The notes: generated from the letters alone by a model not told the origin. Shown: positions 1 to 12,523, numbered from the stretch's first letter. The stretch: 64,000 nucleotides of DNA from Cycas panzhihuaensis (GCA_023213395.1 CM041465.1:229469741-229533740), one strand, 5' to 3'. Program-made: numbers and translations.

Positions 1-1
1 T

Positions 2-178
2 GAACAGTTGCAATCAGGAGAACAACCAACATTGCCCTGGCTAGATACATTGCAGGATGTTGCAATGTTATATAAATATTTGAAACAGAAAGGACTGAAG
101 ACACCTCCTCACATTGTGGAGATGGAGATGGAATACATCCGCCGTGAGAGAATAAAGATAAAGGAAAGAAGGAACTAA
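2..178 (+). CDS. C-terminal stub of an unidentified protein
   Basis: An open frame enters from the left edge and runs 58 codons to a TAA at 176-178. It contains LPWLDTLQDVAMLYKYLKQK and ends in a very basic, charged tail (RRERIKIKERRN). The composition looks like a real protein C-terminus, but I recognise no family. It could be the last exon of a host gene or the end of a transposon ORF, since the upstream part lies outside the window. A short perfect palindrome follows 10 bp downstream. The frame is too short to be statistically compelling on its own. Confidence 0.35.
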   Translation, partial: EQLQSGEQPTLPWLDTLQDVAMLYKYLKQKGLKTPPHIVEMEMEYIRRERIKIKERRN

Positions 179-187
179 AGTTTTTGT

Positions 188-208
188 GAACGAGTAGTCT
201 ACTCGTTC
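188..208. repeat. 21-nt perfect palindrome
   Basis: Arms GAACGAGTAG and CTACTCGTTC are separated by a single T. It lies just after the stop codon of the preceding open frame and could fold as a hairpin in a 3' UTR. No role is established. Confidence 0.6.
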
Positions 209-365
209 AAAACAGGCGGCAGGGAAGATGTGTGTAGTTGATTTTCACTCTGAGCCGCTACTTCTGACAGTGCTACTGGGGCTGGTGAGATTGCTATGAG
301 ATTGGGGCTACGGATCATACAGTCTGGAACTACTAGGCTGCAGCCGATCGCACGTAGGTGCGGTG

Positions 366-412
366 GATCGCTACGCAATGCGGTGATCGCTACGGATCGA
401 GGCGATCGCTAC
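366..412. repeat. Three 19-bp spaced GATCGCTAC repeats
   Basis: The 9-mer GATCGCTAC occurs at 366, 385 and 404, exactly 19 bp apart, with diverged filler between copies. A related GATCGCAC lies about 20 bp upstream. This is a short degenerate tandem array, richer in GC and CpG than its surroundings. Confidence 0.6.
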
Positions 413-500
413 CCACCGCTATTCGTGCAGAGAATGGGTCTGTCCCGGCAATGCGCACCCATGACAGTTAGAAGAAATAACTTACTTTTAGGAAACAGTT

Positions 501-724
501 ATGTAACGTCCAGAATTTGTATATAAAAGTGAGAACCGCAATGTGCGGAATATGATTCAGTTTGCATACATGTCCTTGTAATAGAGCTGTGCCACGTGTG
601 AGGCAGCCATTTTGTATTGTTCTGGCAGGCGTCTGGTTGTGAGAGGACCAGACGCAGTGCCATGTTTTGAATGAAAGTATTCCAGATGAATTTACCCCCC
701 AACGTGTGTGTCTTTCTCTTTGCA
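501..724 (+). promoter_or_regulatory. Possible promoter or LTR remnant with TATA box
   Basis: A TATATAAAAG box lies at about 520-529. The stretch starts with TGTAACG and ends near a pyrimidine-rich TCTTTCTCTTTGCA, a layout reminiscent of a plant retroelement LTR. No partner LTR, primer-binding site or target duplication was found, so an LTR fragment and an unrelated promoter-like sequence both remain possible. Confidence 0.25.
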
Positions 725-1064
725 TTTTGTATAAGCATGATTGAGGCGTGCATAAGGTCTCAATATATAGAGTAACTGAGGTTACCTAACACCGTTGGAT
801 GTTTGCCAAGTGGAAAACATCCAAGGTACATGCAATGCATGGCTTGCACGTCATGCATGAGGGACATGTGTCCATTAGGCTCTCAAGTGAGAAAAAATGC
901 ATGAGGATCCATTTTACCCTTTAGTTACAATGTTATGTCACTAGGATGAAAGTGGGTGTGCACTTTATCACTTAAGTGATTAGTCACCCCATAAAGTACA
1001 AAATAATGAATGAAAGAATAAAAGAATAAAGTACATACTTAACATGTAAACATAAGGTTTAACA
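725..1064 (-). repeat. Truncated LTR of the Copia-1 family
   Basis: The right part matches the Copia-1a and Copia-1b LTRs in reverse orientation. It includes the block around CACTTTATCACTTAAGTGAT and ends at the family terminus GGTTTAACA at 1064. The family palindrome is present at about 783-811 but damaged. The left boundary is approximate because similarity fades near 725-757. No internal region follows on either side, so this is a truncated or solo LTR remnant. It is a third copy of the family in the window. Confidence 0.75.
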
Positions 1065-3451
1065 ACTCTGAGTAGCACAGGGACATGGATTTGCTCATGA
1101 TCTCTTTCTTGTATGGGATTGAGAGGGGTGTAACTATAAATGAAAATATCCAATTGAACAACGGATGGAATAATAATGTCATTTATGTGGATTAACCAAG
1201 AGATAGGATGCTGTATACCCTCTTGGCTTGTGGTACCAAGAGGAAGACCCCTAAATACCTTTGACGTAATGGATGGGAATTGGGGTATATGTGTCTCTTA
1301 GTGGGACGAGTCCCTTAGTGGGAACTTTGATTATTGTTGCATCCTTGAGGGATAGGCCCTCTAAAGTTGATAATTGTTTATCCATGGTGAATTGATGATA
1401 TACACCATGAATTAAATAAATATAAAAGATGTCCCCTCAAGGAGGGAGTGGCCTCTTCTTATAGAGAAGAATCGTCGTCTACATCTTAAGGGAGGATATG
1501 GCTATTATGCGTGATCAACTTAATGCAACATTTAGCATGTAAAAATGAGTCCTTGATACCATTTCTATATTTGGTGTGTGGGAGTATCACCATGGATTTG
1601 GGCATTGAGGAGGAAGGACGTGCAAGGCACAGTCTTAGCCTGGGGCTAGGGGCCATGCATATTGAAATGATCAATGGTAGGTTATGATACTAAATAACTT
1701 CTCATGCCAAACCTAAATAACAAGCCAAACCTTTCCATGATAAACTTAAAATACTTACTACTTTCTGTAAAATTCTCCTTTGTAAAGGGCGGTCTTGTTA
1801 CAAGAGTGGAAAGCAAGGATTTATCCATCAAGGAGCCATTACTACCATAAAGGAGCATTTCCAGAAGTAGAAGAGACATAGTCCAACCACTTGTATGTTA
1901 GATAATATGACAACAATGGTTTGGAGGCTAAAATTTTGACAAGTTGGCAACGTGGTTTCCCCCCAAACCTTCCTCGGGGGGTTCCAAGGGGAGCGGGAAC
2001 CCCCCTTGGCCAGGGGGGTGCAGAGGGCATGGAACGCCCCTTGCAAAGAGGGGGTTCGGGGGCGATAGCCCCCAACCCAAAAAGCTAGCACTTGAAAGTA
2101 TATTAAATTGTAAAGAGAATCAGGGTCGTTCGCTCAAAATACCCTAGATTTTATGGTCAAGATTTGTGCCTTGTATGACTCTCTCATGTAGCTTGATTTA
2201 GGGCATTTTTCATCATGTTGATGGGTCCCATGTATTGTATGTACTATGAAGAGTTGGGCGGCTAGTTGTTGTTGCTGTCAGCACTCTACTACAGATTATG
2301 TACATTTTCTCCATTCTTTGACAATAAAGATCGATACCTTTCCTGTGTGGATGTTTCCCTAGCACATTGCTAGGGTTTTACCACATTATATCGGGTATAT
2401 ATATGTAATGCTTGACCTTCTTGTTCACTTTATTGTATTATCTCTGGTTTAAGAACTTGCATGTTAAATTTTAGTTTCGATTCATGTAACTAGTTGCAAG
2501 AATAGTTTAGATCTTGGTGGCGGTTTCAAGTTATTGGGACCTTGTCTTCTCAACGTTGTACATGTCCATCATGAATCCTTAGGTATATCAAACAAGGGGA
2601 AGATAGGTAAGTTCCATAATTCTACTAGGGTTTGTGTCTTTACATAAATTCTTAAGCATTTTCTATGAATATCTTCTCTTTCATTTTTTAATTCTGTTTT
2701 TCATGTTTAAAAATCATATTTTTATGCAAATTGGTTGAATAGAATTTTCCCTAGCCTTAATCAAGGAAGGCCAAAAGGTATGGAAACCAAGGCATGGAAT
2801 TAGAACCCATCTACAAGCATCAATCAAGCACCAAGATCTTCATGCAAGTATCCAACATCAAGAATTATCTACAACAATAACTTAGCACAAAGACATACAT
2901 ATGAAACACACATATTGCATATTATAAATTATTCACATATTGTACACTAGTCCACCATCCAAATAGCAGTTTCTTAAGTATTCTCAAAATTGGGTGTAGA
3001 GTTCAAGTATAAATGTTTCACATGATCATCCTAATCTGAGCTTATACCAAGATCTAGTACCAAGATCCACAACATAAATTGATGATCTTGACCCTAGTCC
3101 CTAATCTTGATCGTCTATACCCTTCTCCTCCCTGCCCCCACACCCCCCCCCACCCACACATAGTTTCATTGGCTTCCTTGAATATGTTATATATCATAAC
3201 TTATTCGCAAGGACCCTTCATAACTACTAATATTTAGTCATAACTATGTACAATGACCCATAGTCCAAACTCATTATTTAATCATCACCTTGAACACATA
3301 ATTTAATACATAGTGTCCCAACATCTATTACCACCCCCCACCCCCCACTTTTTAGTCTTGAGTGTCTTGCTCAAGTGATACCAAAACTGATGTGCGATTC
3401 CCACATAGCTCATGGGTGGAAAGGAAAAGAAGCTAGTGTTAGAAATGGATT
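1065..3451. other. Gene-free interval
   Basis: I see no supported coding sequence here, and short open frames show no recognisable domains. The stretch holds the GC-rich hairpin block at 1955-2080 and C-rich simple runs near 3137-3160 and 3330-3350. The rest is AT-rich and unassigned, probably old transposon debris. Confidence 0.6.
1955..2080. repeat. GC-rich block of G-run hairpins
   Basis: An island of G and C runs in AT-rich DNA. Hairpin A pairs GGGGGGTTCC (1976-1985) with GGAACCCCCC (1996-2005), a perfect 10-bp stem. Hairpin B has GGGGGC (2058-2063), a GATA loop, then GCCCCC (2068-2073), extended by GGGTT and AACCC with one bulged C. A further CC-plus-G-run unit lies between them. Such arrays may derive from repetitive elements, but I cannot name the source. 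Confidence 0.65.
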
Positions 3452-3955
3452 TGATGCCTATGATAACCAGGATCTAGAAAGGTGTGCTAATCTAGCTTTA
3501 GAATGAAGATGATTAACTCCAATAATGAATGCTACTCAAATAAGCAAGATAATAAACCAAAGCATGAAAGAGCATGAGAAAGACAATACCAAAATATAGA
3601 GGAGATGGAATCGGTCCAATCTCCAAATGAATAACAACTTGATTAGCAAACTGGTAACACAACAATATGAGTCACACTCTATACGAGAAACATGAGAAAA
3701 GGTCTCAATATACAAGGCTACAGAAGAGACCTAAGGTGTTGGCTACATCCTTTATATGCAAGACATGTGTCCTTTTGGGCTCTCAAGTGAGCAAAAGTGC
3801 ATAAGGATCATTTGACCCTTAAGTCACAATGTTATGTCACTAGGAAAGAATGTGGGTGTGCACTTTATCACTTAAGTGATAAGTCACCTCATAAAGTACA
3901 AATATACATGAAAAATAAAGTACATATGCTTAAGATGTAAACATAAGGTTTAACA
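3452..3955 (-). repeat. Copia-1a 3' LTR
   Basis: The left LTR, 504 bp, ends in GGTTTAACA at 3955, which is the LTR 5' terminus TGTTAAACC on the minus strand. It differs from the right LTR by scattered substitutions and by a 27-bp deletion between 3742 and 3743 that removes almost all of the family palindrome. Confidence 0.85.
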
Positions 3956-3961
3956 CCCCCC

Positions 3962-6900
3962 CTTACTGTTTACAATGTTAAGCTGGACCCCTAGACCTTC
4001 TCTAAATTTTACAAACTTTTCTCTACCAAGTGGCTTGGTAAAGATATCTGTTGTCTACTACTCTGTAGGTCTGAAATGGAGGTTGATCTCACCGTTCTAA
4101 ACATGCTCTCTAATGAAGTGGTGATGAACCTCTATGTGTTTGGTTCATGCATGAAAAATAGGATTCTTGGTTAACTTGAACACACTCTAATTATCACAAT
4201 ACAGCCTAGTGGGGTGATCTTGCTCAAGTCCAAGCTCTCCAAGAATCTGTCGAAGTCAGATAGCCTCACAAGCTGCGTTGACTACAACTTTGTACTCTAC
4301 TTCCATGGATGACAAGGTAACATTGGGTTGCTTCTTGCAACTCCACGCAATAACTCCTAAACCAAGAGTAAAGCAATAACCCGAGATTGATCTGTGGCTA
4401 TCTTCGCATCCTACCCAATCAAAATCTAAGAACCCTTCCAAGATGAAGTTCTCATTATGTATATACTGAAGGCCATGCTGCAACGTGCCTTTAATGTATT
4501 TCAATATTCGTTTAGCTACATTCCAATGTTTCTAACTAGGGTGATACATGTATCTGGAACAAATCCCAATAGCAACTGAAATCTCTGGTCTAGTGTTGGT
4601 GTGGTAGATTAGGCTATTAGCTAGTTGCTAAAAAAGAGTAGGATCTAGAAGTTCAACTTGCTCACTAAGAGTCAGCTTTGTTCCATTCTCCATAGGCGTA
4701 AGCACTAGTTTACAATCTTGCATCCTGAATCGCTGCAAAATATCCCAAGAATATTTAGCTTGGGAGATGAAGATATTGCCTGGTTGTTGCCATACCTCAA
4801 AGCCTAAAAAGTAATGGAGAAGTCCAAGATCTATCATCTTAAAACTTCTCTTCAAGTCACCTTGGAGAATCTTAATCATCTTAGTGTCATTTCTAGTGAT
4901 CGCTAAGTCATCAATGTACAAGACAATAAAAATGGCATGGTCCTTCCCAACTTTAATGTATAAGTTAGGATCTAATGTGGATCGATGATATCCATGTCTG
5001 AAGAAATAATCATCGATTTTAGAGTGCCATGCTCTAGGGGCTTGTTTGAAGCCATACAAAGCCTTTTTGAGGTGACAAACTAAATGCTCCTTGCCTTGTA
5101 CTTTGTAACCAGGAAGTTGCTCCAAATATACCTCCTCTTGAAAATCGCCATTGAGGAAGGCGTTTTTCATGTCCATCTGGTAAATTGGCCATTTGCATTG
5201 AGTAGTTAAGGCCAAGATGAGTCTGATAGTGTTCATGTTTGCAACAGGTGCAAAAGTCTCCTCATAATCAATGCATTCTTTCTATTTGAAGCCCTTTGCA
5301 ACAAGTCATGTCTTTTGGCGCTTGAGTGTCTCATCAGAGTAGAATTTGGTTTTGTAAATCCATTTGCAGCTAATTGGCTATTTGTACTTAGGCAATTCTA
5401 CCAAATCGCAAGTTCCATTCTTTTCAATACAATGGACTTTTTCATCCATGGCAGCCTTTCAATTTTCATTTTCATATGCCTCCTCAAAAGTGGAAGGCCC
5501 ATCAACACATAACACTTCAGCCATAAGTGCATAATTGGTTTGTTGTCACATCTTAGATGGACATTTTCCTTCAATGATTTGGCTGTCATGAACAGTCTGA
5601 GTATACCATTTGGGCAACTTTTTGATTGATATTATTTGAACCTTAAGACCTTTTGGTTCGAGTGGTTGACAAACAGAAGTTGTGTTGGGATCAAGTGGAG
5701 TAGATTTTGATGATGTGGAAGGAACAACCAATGCAAATGATGTACATGGTGTTGAAGATTGAGAGGGAAGGAAGTCCTTAACAATTTTTTTGCCCTTGTC
5801 AATAGGAGGTTGAATGGATGCAGGTTCCAACTCCTTCTGATCATCTTCAACAAAGATTACATCTCTTGAGAGATGCATTTTCCTAGCATTGGGATCATAC
5901 AATTTGTATACCTTGCTGTGAATGGCATAGCCTACAAAAATACATTTAAGACTATGTTTATCTAGCTTGGATCTTTTTTTATCGGGGATGTGCATATATG
6001 CAGTACACCCAAAAGTCCTCAAATGGCTAATGGTTGGCTTTTTGCTAGACCAAGCCTCCTTTGGTGTGATTTCGGTGATTGCTGATTTAGGACTCTAATT
6101 TACCACATAGGCAGTTGTGCGGAATGCCTCTGCCCAATATGCTCAAGATAATCCTTTTGCATGCATCATGACTTTGGCTTTGTTTGCCAAAGTCCTATTC
6201 ATTCACTCAGAGACTCCATTTTGTTGAGGAGTATGAGAAATTGTAAGTTGTCTCTGAATGTCCTTATCCTTGCAGAATTGGATGAATACCTTTGAAATGA
6301 ATTCACCTCCATTGTCTGACCTTAGAATCTTGATTGAGTGGCCACATTTATTCTCCACTTCAAGTTTGAATTCCTTGAACTTCTGAAATGCTTCAGATTT
6401 TTGTTTGATAAAATACACCCAAACTTTGTGTGAAAAATCATCTATGAAGGAGATGTAGTACAATGCCCCTCCAAAAGATGCCATGGACATAGATCCATAT
6501 AAATTTAAATGAATCAGCTGCAAGGGATGTGATGCACACCATGTTTTGCCTTTAGGAAAAGGCTGTCAATGCTGTGTCCCCATTATGCAAGCTTCACAAT
6601 GACATTTTAATCCATAGAGTCTTGGAAGCCCATGCACCATGTTTTTGTTCACCATCATCTTAGTGTTGTCTAAGCTTAAGTGGCCTAGACGTTGATGCCA
6701 AAGTTGCATCTTTGACATTGATTGAGTGACTGAGTATGCAGTATCAAGTGTAATATTGTTTGCATCCATCATATAAAGTCCATGGTCTTCATGGCCAATG
6801 GACACCACCTCATCATGCTTGTCACTAATAACACATTTCCCATTTTTAAACAAAATGCTCATCTGTTATTTATCCAGTTGATTAATAGATGGCAGACTCT

Positions 6901-8144
6901 TCTCCATGAAAGGAATGAGGTAGGCATCTCCAATGGAAAATGTGGAAGAAGGATTTAAAGGTGAATGCAATGAGGCAATTTTGCCTATACCTAAAATCTG
7001 AATAGACTCATTGCTTCCAAAGGTCACTAATTGAACCTTTCCTTCTTTGATGTCATAGAGCAGTTCTTCACTCCTTGTCACATGACGAGATGCCCCCAAG
7101 TTGATGATCCATGTTTGATCAACATTTGATGCGTGATAAGCACAAAAGAGCTTATCCTCATATGCAAATTGATTTGAGTGGCATTGGTTGCTACCTCTAA
7201 AACCCCCCTGCCTCTTTGACCTCTTTGATAAGCACCTTGATTTGGTTGAGGGGGTTGATGTTGAAAATGTTGTTACTGCTGGAATTGCTGACGAGGTTAA
7301 TGATGCCCCTACAACTACTGATGTGGTTGTTGTTATCTAAATTGTTGGAGATCGGCTTGCTTCTTTTGACATTCAGGAGCTATATAGCCAGCTTTGCCAC
7401 AATAATGATAGATGACATTAGCTTTTGAGGTGTCAATGTTCATGTTCCCAAACTATTTTGTGAATAAAGGTTTAGGACTTTGTTTGGCCTTTAACTTGGT
7501 CGTAAATGCTCCTGATGTGAATGGCTCCTCATCTTCCCTTAGGTAGATTTGCTCCTCTTGAAGAAGTAAATTTTCAAGTTGATTGAAAGTTATTGTTGAA
7601 AGTGAGCCATTACGAGTAATGGATAAAATGAATCCATTATAATCTTTAGGCAATACATGCACAATTGCCATCACAAGCTCGTCTCTAGAAGCTGGTTTGC
7701 GTAATGTGTTCAACACATTACAAATCTCTTTGATTGAAAAAAAAATGCTGACCTAGGCTTCACAAATTTCAAAGAGTAAACTTTGGCTTTAACCATTATA
7801 ATGCAAGCTTCAACTCGTCTGTCATACAATGAGAACAAAATGTCCCAATCTTCCTTAGAAGTTTTTGCACACACAATATTTTGATCAACATGTACATCAA
7901 TAATCATATACAAAAAGGCCAAGGCAATTTCATCCTTAGATTCCCAAGCAGCAACAAGAACTAGATCTGGATAGATAGCATTACCATCACTTTCCACAGG
8001 TATAGGTTTCGGGATTTTTCTAAGAACATATCCTCAAAATTCATTCATTATCAAGAGATATAGTGTTTGCCTTTTCAATTATTGATAGTTATCTTGTCCA
8101 GTCAATTTTATGGTACATGCATTAAGCATATTTAAAACAACCAT
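3962..8144 (-). pseudogene. Copia-1a gag-pol polyprotein, degraded
   Basis: Starts at an ATG at 8144 (gag motif LTGQDNY) and runs to the 3' LTR. In order: gag; a zinc knuckle near 7370-7420 with the first Cys and the His both changed to Tyr; protease region near 7100 where the DSGA motif reads NLGA; the pre-integrase block WHQRLGHLSLDN (about 6690); integrase core 6523-6200 with RSDNGGEF; reverse transcriptase 5512-4628 with YIDD near 4920; and RNase H 4504-4000. A frameshift lies at an A9 run near 7738-7746, and there are numerous stops. It normally encodes particle proteins and enzymes for cytoplasmic reverse transcription and nuclear integration, but it is non-functional here. Confidence 0.88.
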
Positions 8145-10382
8145 GTTTAAGTTGTAAATTCTTGAACCTAGCAGATGAACTTCGAAACTCTAAGCTTTCA
8201 TCGCTTAAGTTCCACCTTCTAATAAGCCAACAGTCTCGATCTTATTAGAAGATCCAACAACTTAATGGAATGATAAGGGGTGGAAGACTAGGCTATAGAG
8301 TTGGTCCAACCTTGATCTATAAAGAAGATCCAACGATTGACTGAGTCAAATCTAGAATAAGGCAAATAGGGTTGATCTACATGGACATACCATGCTTTCC
8401 CTAGGATTCACAGTCCCAATAACACCCTTTTTGAACCTCCTTTTCCTTAAGAAACCTTAATTGTCGTGCACTGAACGTACAGTTAATTGGTCGCCTAGGG
8501 AATGCACCAAGCTTAAGGTTATTTTGGAGGCAAGGATTAACCTTTTTCGAGCCTCTCTCACCAAATTTTAAAGTCACCTCTTAAAGATGTTTAAGTTGAC
8601 TTTAGATGAATTTTACTTGGTAGATATACTTTATAAAAAATACTTTATAGAATAGCTTACAATGAGCTTCAAAATGAAGCAATGAAGTACATCAAGAAAT
8701 AACACTAAATGTGTTTTACAAAGGCACTTTAAAAGATGAACAAAGTGCTCAAGAACCAAGTAAAATGTAAGCTTTCCTCTTAATGCGATATAGCAAGTAG
8801 GTTCATTTTTAATGGAAAATGATCAACTTGAAGATAAAAAAGAGCCACTTGCAAATATAGACACTAACAACCAAGTGTTAGGACTTTAAATAGTCCTAAC
8901 CAACTAAGAAAAATGAGTGATTTTTTATTAAAAAGGTGAATTTTTACACCCTTTTTACTAGGGTACTAGGTCACCACACAGGGAGCCTTAATAAAAACAA
9001 TTGAATAAGTGAATTTTTCACTTTTACAATGATGAAGAGATTTAAAAGACACTTGTTGAGTTACTATTTAGATATGCAAATTTTTTAATGTGTAGAAGTG
9101 AACTCAAAATTAAAAAAAAAGTGATTAAGTAGCCCTTAATTGATAAACTATCAATTAAATAACACTAAAAGAAAAGAACCTTAGGTTAGTGGAATAAATT
9201 AAAATAAAAATATTCTACAAATATTCTAAATTATGTAACCCAAAGTTTTAAAAGATAAAGTTAAAAAATAAAAAATTTTATCAAAAACTCAAAATCAAGA
9301 ATTCGAGTCACAAGATCTTCAAGAATGAATGATCGTTCGATCTGGCTATCCACTAATCCGATCATCACGAGATTTGACATGTGGGCCTATAATAATCCAA
9401 CAGAGATGCCTGGTAAATTTCACACGATTTGATCTATCATACAGTGAGAATGGATAGTGTTGGAGCCAACTTTAGGTGCATGGCTGCATGTGGCACAGGA
9501 GGATGTCGTGCACCGTTAGAGTTGTCGTACAGATTTGCAAGAGTTCTGTGGGACCCACAGTGAAGGAGAGACACCTGCCAGTGAGGAGCAGTTCCCAGAA
9601 ACAAGACTGCGTTGATATTTGGAGCCACATAGATGTGAGAAGATGCCCAACAAAGTCAGGGCTATCGAGAACCAGCTAAAAATGACTCAATAACTTTAGA
9701 GAGCAACTTAAAACTATTTGTACTTCTTCTTTGATATCTAGGAGATCTATAAGTACAAAGGTGAGTAGGTTTTCCACTGCAAGGAGTGGATTTCATCAAT
9801 AAACAACCAGGTACAAGTTAAAATACTAGAGTTCTAGATCTCAGTGCTTAGATCTAGAGAGAAAAAGAAATTTTTTGACTTTAACTAGATAAATCTAAGT
9901 GCAATCTCTTTGCCTTTTACAGATATGAGAGAAAATATTTCAATAGAATAATTGAGTTTAAAAACGAAATCACAATTTTTAGAAAAATATGAGTGCTGCA
10001 CCCAAAAATATGTTTGAAAAAGAAATTTCAGAACATGAGATGAGTGATCTGTAGCATGCAAATAGCCACAGAAGCTTAAATTTACAAAAAAATCTTCAAA
10101 AATTATTTTTTTTAATGAAGAAAAATCAATGAAAAACACTATTTTTAGCAATGTTTGACTGCTACACCCATTGAATACTGTCTGAAAAATTTTTAAATGT
10201 TGAAACAATCCTACTCCAGCCTGCAAGTAGCTTTAATAATTCTTAGATCTATTGAAAAAAAAGCTAAACAAACCTTGGATCACCTTTGGAGAGCGAAAGT
10301 CATCACCAAGGGTTTGTAAACCCTTACAAGATCACTTAAAAACAAGGAAATCGGAGCAGACAAGGACACCTTTCTCTTGCTT
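8145..10382 (-). other. Copia-1a leader region
   Basis: Long non-coding leader between the 5' LTR and the gag start. It resembles the Copia-1b leader, for example at the block around 8390-8520. It contains one copy (8962-8992) of a GGTGACC-type motif that is repeated in the Copia-1b leader. No gene is seen. Confidence 0.7.
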
Positions 10383-10914
10383 TGAAGCCTACGATAACCA
10401 AGATCTAGAAAAGTTTGCTAATCTAGCTCTGGAATGAAGATGGTTAACTCCAATAATGAATGCTACTCAAATAAGTAAGATAATGAACCAAAGCATGAAA
10501 GAGCATGAGCAAGACAATACCAAAATATAGAGGAGATGGAATTGGTCCAATCTCCAAATGAATAATAGTTTGATTAGCAAACTGGCAGCACAACAATATG
10601 ACTCACATTCTGTATGAGAAACATGAGAAATGGTCTTAATATACAAAGTTATAGAAGAGACCTAAGGTGTTGGATGTTTGACAAGTGTCAAACATCCAAG
10701 CTACATCCTTTACATGCAGGACATGTGTCCTTTTAGGCTCTCAAGTGAGCAAAAGTGCATAAGGGTCATTTTGACCCTTAAGTCACAATGTTATGTCACT
10801 TGGAAAGAATGTGGGTGTGCACTTTATCACTTAAGTGATAAGCCACCCCATAAAGTATAAATATACATGAAAAACAAAGTACATATGCTTAACGTATAAA
10901 CATAAGGTTTAACA
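10383..10914 (-). repeat. Copia-1a 5' LTR
   Basis: The right LTR, 532 bp, ends in GGTTTAACA at 10914. It keeps the intact 30-nt palindrome at 10670-10699, with 14-nt arms TTGGATGTTTGACA and its complement, which the left LTR lacks. Confidence 0.85.
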
Positions 10915-12480
10915 GGTAAAGCCATATACTTGACTCTTCTACCCAAACTAGGTGCATAGTTGTCGAGTCTTGAACCAAAGGTGATGTCATTGTGGAAGTT
11001 GGTGTCCCACTTGTAGATTTTTTCTCTAATGAAACCATCAGATGTATGCCCATGTTCCATCACTATTCCCAACTTTCTTAACTAACTATCCTAACATATG
11101 GCAACATGTATTCGAATCTTAATTTGTTTCCTTACATTTCCTTTGTCAAGATAGTCAATTACTTTTGATGTTCTTGCAATTCACATTCCAAGGTTCTAAC
11201 CGTCTATTTATCAGTTTCCCCTTGGTAGCTCAATTCCTCACAATTATTGATGATGCATTTCCTAGAATTTTTTAAACTACTATTGTAATTGGAGCATTTG
11301 TACCTACTATTAATTATATATCCCCTTCCTTTTTATTGAGCTTATCTTCTGTTTGTTGTATTTGTACCTTCAACTGATTATATTCTCCTCCTTTTCTATT
11401 GAGTCTATCCTCTGTGCCCCTAAGCTGAACTTCTACCTTCCTAAGCTTGTCTTCTATTTTGGAACTTTTCACAGTTTGTTTGCTTATCCCTAGCCAACTA
11501 TACCATCTCCTAAAACTTTGGTGCTTGTCATTCCACCTTTTCTCACAGTAAGTTAATCATCTCTAGAATAGATTTTTGTCCCATATCATATTGTGCTTGA
11601 TTATACAGTGCCCAGTACCTGTCTCAGTCAGATTGGGCTAAACTTATTTATGGGGATTTAGTGATTGGATCACTAATGACTATGTTCATTTGAGCCATCA
11701 TCAAAGGAGGGATTGTTTCCTTATTAGTTGTCGCTACTAAATTTCCCATATCTACCTCTTCCCTAGTGGCTTCCATGAGTGTTTGTCATGTTGTTTCACT
11801 TCCTATGGGTGAAGGTGGTCTATTCAGCCATCATCAAAGGAGGGATTGTTTCCTTATTAGTTGTCGCTACTAAATTTCCCATATCTACCTCTTCCCTAGT
11901 GGCTTCCATGAGTGTTTGTCATGTTGTTTCACTTCCTATGGGTGAAGGTGGTCTATTCAGGGCAAGTGGTGCCATCACCATAGGAGCAAGTTCAAATTCT
12001 TCTAGCTCAAGATCCTCATCTTCATTAGAGCTCATCTCTAAATATGTCATCACATAGTCCTTATTTGAATATGATGATCCATTTGTTCCTTCTAAGGATC
12101 CATCTATTTCTTCTAGGGTAGAAGATTGCACATAACACTATGGTGACATTGTTACTCATGCTTTCATCTTTTTGGGAATTTGTATTTTCTTCTTGACTTC
12201 CCTTGTTCTCATTGGTCTAGGTCTTTTTTATTTGGAGTCTGTAAGACAACTCCTTGGATGTTTGTTAGTAACATAATTGTGGGACTTTATGGAGTGATGA
12301 GCAAATGAAACTTCTTGTAACAAATCTAAGCACATATAATGTCAAGTTGAAACTACATTGATTACTTGTAATTAGTTGGTTTAGTGATGATTTCAACTTT
12401 TCAAACAAAAATAAGGACCAACTATAGGTTACTCCATAATCCCTTGTGGTTAGAGTGACATCCACCATGGTAATGAATTA
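10915..12480 (-). pseudogene. Decayed coiled-coil ORF of unknown family
   Basis: Minus-strand reading gives protein-like blocks interrupted by stops and frame changes. First comes an acidic patch (DEDLELEEFELAP, about 12010-12050). Then follow RYWALYNQAQYDMGQKSILE (about 11560-11620), heptad-like blocks such as IEDKLRKVEVQLRGTEDRLN (about 11400-11460), and a C-terminal block with HNDITFGSRLDNYAP (about 10940-11010). Acidic-then-coiled-coil architecture resembles the region at 60343-62560. I cannot name the protein; gag-like or extra-ORF origin within a gypsy element is possible. A perfect 133-bp duplication interrupts it. Confidence 0.45.
11693..11960. repeat. Perfect 133-bp tandem duplication
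   Basis: The segment 11693-11825 is repeated directly at 11826-11958, and the next two bases also continue the match. I found no differences between the copies, so the duplication is much younger than the decayed ORF around it. Confidence 0.9.
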
Positions 12481-12523
12481 TATCATTGCTCACCAAAGAG
12501 TTGTACATATAGAAGTACAATCA

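Larger units (their letters stand above)
3452..10914 (-). mobile_element. Copia-1a: Ty1/copia retrotransposon, decayed
   Basis: An LTR pair (3452-3955 and 10383-10914) bounds a minus-strand gag-pol in copia order: gag, protease, integrase, reverse transcriptase, RNase H. The polypurine tract directly abuts the left (3') LTR as a run of seven C on the plus strand (about 3955-3961). The element belongs to the same family as Copia-1b at 48050-55883, with matching LTR, leader and polyprotein but inverted orientation. Flanking bases (GGATT left, GGTAA right) do not form a clear target-site duplication, and I see no canonical Met-tRNA primer site next to the 5' LTR. Confidence 0.88.

Noticed and set aside
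1944-2147. A short proline/glycine-rich ORF over the GC-rich block
   Set aside because: Low-complexity translation of G and C runs; the hairpin structure explains the block better than coding.
7216-7428. A 70-codon plus-strand frame, leucine-rich and membrane-like
   Set aside because: It is antisense to the Copia-1a gag linker; the leucine richness mirrors the Gln/Pro-rich linker read backwards.
3452-10914. A target-site duplication for Copia-1a
   Set aside because: Flanking 5-mers GGATT and GGTAA match at only two positions, so no duplication is claimed.
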